64,000 nt of DNA, from assembly GCF_001514145.1 (NCBI RefSeq), contig NZ_KQ948667.1:124001-188000 (forward strand). The letters run 5' to 3'. Within the stretch, counting starts at the first letter, position 1. Each line of letters opens with the position of its first letter. The notes below the pieces were generated by a model. It saw nothing but the letters and a program-made list of their open reading frames with translations. It was not told where the DNA came from and did not search any database. This document shows, piece after piece, positions 60,901 through 64,000 of the stretch. This DNA comes from Streptomyces canus. GTDB taxonomy: Bacteria; Actinomycetota; Actinomycetes; Streptomycetales; Streptomycetaceae. Position numbers and translations under genes: made by a program.

Positions 60901-61979
60901 GGACCGGTCACGGCCTCGCGCAGCTCCCCGCCGGTCAGCGGCCCGAGCACCATGTGCCGGTGCTGGAGCGCGTCGGCCAGCTCGGGGTGGTCGAGGCAGC
61001 GCTCGTAGAAGTCGGCGCGGATGCCGAGGAGAACGAGGGCGGGCGCGGCCGTGTCCGGGCCGGCGGGCGTGCAGGCGGCGTGCAGCACCTGGACGAACGT
61101 ACGCCTGGCCGCCTCGTCCGAGCAGAGCGTGAACGCCTCCTCGAACTGGTCCACGATCACCACCGGCCGGGCGGTGGCGGCCTCGCGCTGAGCCCACGAG
61201 GCGACCGCTTCCCGGACGGCGGGCGCGAATTCAGGAGGGTGGTCGGGTCCATGGGCTTCTGTGCCGTCTGTGCCGTCTGTGCCGTCTGTGCCGGCCACAA
61301 CGGCTTTCAGCCCGGGTATACGACGTGTCAGTTCCGCGAGCGGATCGGCACCCGGCACGAGCTGCAGGATCGGGCGGTCGCCGGCCTCGCCGTCACCGTC
61401 GAGCGCGCCCTCCTCCAGGGCCGTCACCAGACCGGCGTCGAGCAGCGAGGACTTGCCCGCGCCCGAGGCGCCCACGAGCATCACCAGACCGCCCGTGCCG
61501 GTCTCGGACGCCGAGCGCAGAAGCTCGACGAGTGCCTTCGTGCTCCGCTCCCGGCCGAAGAACCAGCGGGCGTCCTCCTGCCGATAGGAGGCCAGGCCCC
61601 GGTACGGGCAGACGCCGGCGGGGGCCTCCGGCTGGGGCCCCTCGTCCTCGTCCGGAGCCAGTGCGCGCTCCCACAGGCGCTGCCACTGGCCGAGGTCGTA
61701 CAGTCCGGCCGAGACGGGGGTGGGACTGATGCGCCGTGCTTCGGGAATGAGGATGTGCAGCACGGCCGCGAGGGCGGTGAACTGAGCGGGCACGTTCCGG
61801 GCCCGCCGCCAGTCGCTGATCCGCTGCGCGGACACCCGGACGGGGCGTCCCCGCTCGTCGACGCGCTGGAGCCGGCCGACGCCTTCGGACACCCGCTTGA
61901 GGGGCGGATTTCCAGCCTCTCGGTACAGCAGGGCGAGACGTTCCGCGAAGGCCGTGCGTGCCCCTGAGTCGGAACTCAA
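57963..61979 (-). CDS. STAND-type NTPase with N-terminal HTH, membrane helix and 14 WD40 repeats
   Basis: 1338 residues, TTG start with GGGGTGGA upstream. Residues 1-80 look like an XRE-type DNA-binding or adaptor domain (QRISDWRRARNVPAQFTALA). The NTPase has Walker A GASGAGKS at 170-177 and Walker B VVIVDQFEEAF around Asp277, as in nSTAND1 proteins. A membrane helix lies at about 602-626. The C-terminal 640 residues hold 14 WD40 repeats, most with FSPDGRTLA and VRLWDV motifs, enough for two seven-bladed propellers. Such proteins are signal-response switches; some STAND relatives defend against phage. A 9-bp repeat (GTD) and a hairpin element are inserted in the NTPase part. Confidence 0.9.
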   Translation of the reverse strand: MSSDSGARTAFAERLALLYREAGNPPLKRVSEGVGRLQRVDERGRPVRVSAQRISDWRRARNVPAQFTALAAVLHILIPEARRISPTPVSAGLYDLGQWQRLWERALAPDEDEGPQPEAPAGVCPYRGLASYRQEDARWFFGRERSTKALVELLRSASETGTGGLVMLVGASGAGKSSLLDAGLVTALEEGALDGDGEAGDRPILQLVPGADPLAELTRRIPGLKAVVAGTDGTDGTDGTEAHGPDHPPEFAPAVREAVASWAQREAATARPVVIVDQFEEAFTLCSDEAARRTFVQVLHAACTPAGPDTAAPALVLLGIRADFYERCLDHPELADALQHRHMVLGPLTGGELREAVTGPARAVGLELEPGLAELIIREVSADGPRGGGTSHAFRAVGEHGAGVLPLLSHALLATWQRRKAGRLTLAGYRAAGGIQGAVAATAERAWSALDPAARTAARLLLLRLVRLGEDTQATRRRGIRRQLAAESTDPGKTEESLEALVRARLVTLDAETVEITHEALLTAWPRLREWIDEDRSDHLLRQRIEEDGRSWEGSNRDSSLLYRGSRLEQARTWAKSAGDTYLTRSAVEFLAASVRLRRRTVLIARGAVSALVVLAMVAVGSAVVAWQQRNDALFEQVVAEADRVQYTDPSLSARIDLVAHNLRPDDEGTNTRLISIVNAPLATPLTGHTGAVYLTSFSPDGKLLATAGYDRTVRLWDVGDRTRPKALGKPLAGGTSWVSSAVFSPDGRTLAGAGDDGTIRLWDVSDPRAPKSLGAPLTGHRGTIYLIAFSPDGRTLASAGEDRTVRLWNMRDRKQPPAELTGAGAAVRSVAWSPDGHMLAAGGDDQTIRLWNTTDPRRPRPYDRVLAGHTGLVHSVAFSPDGTVLASGSADDSVRLWDVRSPLDPQPVGSPLTGHTGPIWSVAFSPDGSMLAAASADSTASLWNVTDPAYPSQIGEPLAGASGEMYALGFSPDSRTLATGSGDSKVRLWSIPAGDLVGGSGAFRRDGEVLATAGRDGRIRLWNVTDPARPVALGKPFTPVARDPDSQVLFSPDGRTLAVLTTGRVHLWNVTDPAHPVPYGPALVLRSRFMGPDALAFSPDGRTLATAYDSRNLQLWDVTDPAHPVSHGPMAGHKGYIDGLAFSPDGRTLASGSADGTIRLWKVTDPVRPTLLGRPLTGHTGPVNVLVFSPDGHTLASGGDDAAVRLWDVTDPTHAERTGAALTGHTEAVVSLTYSRDGSTLASGGNDNTVRLWDVADPSAAGPIGQSMSPSAKTGSFLSFSPDSRMLGVSSGADTIRLWDLDVDDAISRICATTSNVLTRRAWEEYLPRLSYDPPCD
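60782..60820 (-). repeat. In-frame GC-rich hairpin element, copy D
   Basis: GCTCCCCCACGGCCCGAAAG followed by GCGTGGGAGGTGCCCCCGC within the STAND gene; it encodes GGGTSHAFRAVGEHG at residues about 387-401, just before the conserved LPLLSHALLATW. It is nearly identical to copy A (14769-14804). Confidence 0.75.
61261..61293 (-). repeat. 9-bp coding tandem repeat
   Basis: GTGCCGTCT occurs three times in a row from 61261 and a fourth copy begins at 61288 (GTGCCG). Because the unit is a multiple of three it keeps the frame and encodes GTDGTDGTDGT (residues 230-240) in a loop of the NTPase domain. Confidence 0.85.
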
Positions 61980-62353
61980 GGTTCCACCCCTTACTTCCCT
62001 CGCGGTTGAATCCGGACCGGAAAAGTCACTTTATACGGCTGACCTGCGGTAACGCACTGTTTCCGGCACCGGAACCTCCTCTGCGGGCCCCCTGGCTGGC
62101 AGGATCCTGACCCTGCGGCCCAGCCGTCGGGCGACGCCAGGACAGGCCACCGGTCCGGCGCTCCGCGTTCCACCCGGCGCGCCGCACCTGCTCGGTCAAT
62201 TTCCGTCCACGGTCACTCGCTTCCTCCGGTACCGGTCCCCACGAGGGGAGGGACCGGTACCGGACGAAGCGGGACGATCACTGCGCCGCCCCTACACTTG
62301 GTCGGGCGGTTCGGTGTGATCGATGCGGTGTGACCCGGGAGGACGAGAGGGCT
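61980..62353. other. 374-base divergent intergenic region
   Basis: No gene is supported. It carries the strong hairpin at 62225-62264, a possible -10 TACACT (62291-62296) for the ArsR gene, and GTATAAAG-like sequence near 62027-62035 that may serve the WD40 gene on the minus strand. Confidence 0.45.
62225..62264. terminator. Perfect 15-bp hairpin between divergent genes
   Basis: TCCGGTACCGGTCCC (62225-62239), a 10-base loop, GGGACCGGTACCGGA (62250-62264). There is no U-tract on either side. It stands between the promoters of the WD40 and ArsR genes, where a terminator has no obvious client; it may insulate them or end an unannotated transcript. Confidence 0.6.
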
Positions 62354-62713
62354 GTGGCGAAGATCGTCGGCGGTTTCCAGGACCCGTCGTCGGAGGTGCT
62401 CGCCGAGGCGGCCGCCGCCTTCGGACTCCTCGCCTCCGCCGCCCGGCTGCACATCATGTGGGCGCTGTCCCAGGGCGAGAGCGACGTCACCCACCTCGCC
62501 GACCGGGTCGGCGGCGCGCTGCCCGCGGTCAGCCAGCACCTGGCGAAACTGAAACTCGCCGGGCTCGTCCGCTCCCGCCGTGAGGGCCGCCGACAGGTCT
62601 ACTACGTCGACGACCCCGACATCGTGACCGTGGTCCGCGTCATGGTCGGCCAGCTCACGGCCCGCGAAACGTCCTCCGCACCCTCGGACCGACTGCGCGA
62701 GGCCGGTGTCTGA
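62354..62713 (+). CDS. ArsR-family metalloregulator
   Basis: 119 residues from GTG 62354, preceded by GGGAGGACGAGAGG; GTG 62330 is in frame but has no ribosome site. Winged helix: AAAFGLLASAARLHIMWALS QGESDVTHLADRVGGALPAVSQHLAKLKLAGLV with the basic SRREGRRQVYYV wing. There is no CxC motif in the recognition region, so the metal site, if any, uses His/Asp residues (DDPDIVTVVRVM). Its stop overlaps the start of the P-type ATPase gene, which it presumably controls. Confidence 0.9.
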   Translation: MAKIVGGFQDPSSEVLAEAAAAFGLLASAARLHIMWALSQGESDVTHLADRVGGALPAVSQHLAKLKLAGLVRSRREGRRQVYYVDDPDIVTVVRVMVGQLTARETSSAPSDRLREAGV

Positions 62714-64000
62714 GGCGCCGGAGGCGCGGGGGGAGGACGGAGCACCGTCTGCCGCGCCTGCCGCGTCGGATGGGGCGGTGGCTGGGGGTGCCGTTCCGGG
62801 TGGGCCGATATCCGGAGCCGACGGTTCTTCTGCGACTGCGCGTGCGTCTGCGACTGCGTCTGTGGTTCCGGGTTGCTCGAGGTCCGGGTCTGTTGATTCC
62901 GCTGCGATGTCTGGGCGCGGTGGGGCGGGTAGGGCGGCCTGCGTTGTTGACGGCCAGTCGTCGGCTGGGGCCGCTGGTTCCGCCGGGCGGGCGTCTGTGG
63001 GTGAGGGGCGGCTGTCGCCGGGGGCCGTTGCTTCTGCTGGGCGGGCGTCTGCGGGTGACGTACGGCTGTCGTCCGGGTCCGACGGTTCCGCCGGGCGGGC
63101 GTCTGTGCCCGGTGCGGTGGACGGGCCGATGTCTGCGTCTGCTGCTCCGGATCGGGCGACGACTGGGCCGACTGGTCCGGATCGGGCGACGACTGGGCCG
63201 ACTGGTCCGGCTGCGACTGCGGTTCCGGTCAGGCCGACACCCGGGGCCTTCGCTCCGGCTCCGCTTACGCCTGCGCCAGTTCTTGGGGGCGGGCTGACGG
63301 CTGGTCGTCCCACTGCCGATTCTTCGTCCCCCGCGCGTGTTCTTGGTGGCGGGTCGTCGGGCGACTCTGCTGTTGCCGATCCTCCGTCCCCCGCGCCGGT
63401 CCTTCGGGCCGGGCCGTCAGGTGACCCCGCTGCTCCGACCCCTTCGCCCCCCGCGCCCGTGCCCCCCGTCCTTCCGGTCGCCCCCGGCGCTCCTGCCGCT
63501 CCCACCTCGCTCGCCCCTCCCCTCCTGCGCGCTCTCCCTTCCGTCGGCGGCGCGGACGAGGGCGGCGGCACGGCCGACCCCGGTCCCGGCACCGCCGCCC
63601 CCGCCGCGAGCCTCCTCGAAGTGTTCCGCCGGCTCGACACCGGCCCGCGAGGACTGACCGAGGCGCAGGCGGAGGGGCGGCTGGTGCGGTTCGGGGAGAA
63701 CGCGATTCCGGACGCCCGGGATCCCTCCTGGCCCCGCCTGTTCGCCCGCAGTGTGCGTGACCCGTTCACCGCGGTGCTGCTCTGTCTGGGACTGGTGTCG
63801 GCCGCCGTCTTCGCCTGGGGCACCGCCTCGGTGATCCTCCTGCTGGTCGTCGTGAGCTGCGTCCTGCGCGCCTCCGGCGAACACCGGGCCGCCCGCTCCA
63901 CGGCAGGACTCCGCCGCCTGGTGGCGACCACCGTCACGGTCCAGCGCCGGGTGTACGAAGACACGGCCCCGGTCACCCGTGAGATCCCGGTCGAGGAACT
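62706..64000 (+). CDS. P-type cation-transporting ATPase (MgtA-like), N-terminal part, with long disordered extension
   Basis: The frame is open from GTG 62706, overlapping the ArsR stop by eight bases, to the window end (431 residues, incomplete). Residues from about 303 match the cation-ATPase N-domain and first two helices (LLEVFRRLDTGPRGLTEAQA, GENAIPDARDPSWPRLF, TAVLLCLGLVSAAVF), and GLRRLVATTVTVQRR begins the actuator domain, closest to magnesium-translocating MgtA types. Residues 1-300 are a low-complexity Ala/Gly/Pro/Ser region with repeats (SAGRASV three times, PDRATTGPTG twice) and about half its codons ending in T, unlike any other gene here. Translation might really begin later, near 63600. 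Confidence 0.75.
   Translation, partial: MSEAPEARGEDGAPSAAPAASDGAVAGGAVPGGPISGADGSSATARASATASVVPGCSRSGSVDSAAMSGRGGAGRAACVVDGQSSAGAAGSAGRASVGEGRLSPGAVASAGRASAGDVRLSSGSDGSAGRASVPGAVDGPMSASAAPDRATTGPTGPDRATTGPTGPAATAVPVRPTPGAFAPAPLTPAPVLGGGLTAGRPTADSSSPARVLGGGSSGDSAVADPPSPAPVLRAGPSGDPAAPTPSPPAPVPPVLPVAPGAPAAPTSLAPPLLRALPSVGGADEGGGTADPGPGTAAPAASLLEVFRRLDTGPRGLTEAQAEGRLVRFGENAIPDARDPSWPRLFARSVRDPFTAVLLCLGLVSAAVFAWGTASVILLLVVVSCVLRASGEHRAARSTAGLRRLVATTVTVQRRVYEDTAPVTREIPVEE
63151..63210 (+). repeat. Two perfect 30-bp direct repeats
   Basis: The 30 bases at 63151-63180 (ATCGGGCGACGACTGGGCCG then ACTGGTCCGG) are repeated exactly at 63181-63210 inside the N-terminal extension of the ATPase, encoding PDRATTGPTG twice. 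Confidence 0.9.

Noticed and set aside
58302..61967. A 1221-codon plus-strand open frame
   Set aside because: It is antisense to the WD40 gene; its periodic VRAEG-type sequence is the mirror of the WD40 repeats, and the minus-strand frame has clear domains.
62213..63976. A 587-codon minus-strand open frame
   Set aside because: It is antisense to the ArsR and ATPase genes, both with recognisable domains; its content is low-complexity and no family is seen.
1..64000. CRISPR arrays or complete insertion sequences
   Set aside because: No regularly spaced repeats with unique spacers, and no transposase-like protein, were found; the repeats seen are short hairpin elements and tandem units.

Overview
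The window is a stretch of high-GC actinobacterial chromosome, almost certainly Streptomyces. Third codon positions are nearly all G or C, GTG starts and GTGA/ATGA stop-start overlaps are common, many promoters are leaderless, a rare in-frame TTA codon sits in a regulator, and a SsgA-like sporulation gene and a WhiJ/DUF397 module are present. The order kynU, eutBC, purA, ybaB-recR, ask-asd, ECF sigma matches, from memory, the S. coelicolor SCO36xx region in reverse. No prophage, complete insertion sequence, CRISPR array, tRNA or rRNA was recognised.

Layout. 1-1.6 kb: end of kynureninase and an alpha/beta hydrolase that looks like kynurenine formamidase (tryptophan catabolism). 1.8-8.2 kb: secreted-type hydrolase and acyltransferase followed by two tandem paralogous NarL-type two-component systems; the two transcription units share an almost identical operator-like motif. 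8.3-9.4 kb: a MerR DNA-binding domain fused to the two C-terminal domains of a DNA polymerase sliding clamp. 9.5-13.8 kb: lipoprotein, anti-sigma-like ATPase, WhiJ-type regulator with DUF397 partner, P450, small exported and membrane proteins. 13.8-16.9 kb: ABC exporter divergent from its likely MarR-type repressor. 16.9-20.7 kb: ethanolamine permease and EutBC. 20.7-25 kb: catalytically degenerate lipid-kinase-like protein, purA, Tat-exported nucleotidase. 25-30 kb: TTA-containing AraC regulator, small protein plus CHAP/peptidoglycan-binding lysin, SigJ-like sigma factor, NmrA-like oxidoreductase. 30-34 kb: GntR regulator, class III aminotransferase divergent from a DJ-1/PfpI plus MarR pair. 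34-37 kb: membrane receptor-like PstS-domain protein facing a SLATT-type 2TM protein. 37-41 kb: ybaB-recR-DUF5063, SsgA-like protein, TauE permease, small exported proteins. 41-43 kb: OmpR-type two-component system. 43-47.7 kb: ask-asd, then an ECF sigma factor and its probable membrane anti-sigma factor. 47.8-57.8 kb: SURF1, SnoaL-like protein, S9 peptidase, RCK/K+-channel-like protein, permease/TIGR03943 pair, TetR-dienelactone hydrolase, amidohydrolase. 58-62 kb: a 1338-residue STAND NTPase with 14 WD40 repeats. 62.3-64 kb: ArsR regulator and the start of a P-type ATPase with a very odd, T-ending-codon-rich N-terminal extension.

Most genes form short operons of two or three with their own regulators. 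The most unusual items are the MerR-clamp fusion (8279-9358), the disordered ATPase extension (62706-63608), four short GC-rich hairpin elements inserted in frame inside coding sequences, a long perfect-armed inverted repeat at 51012-51180, and an unrecognised 25-residue reading frame at 27178-27255.
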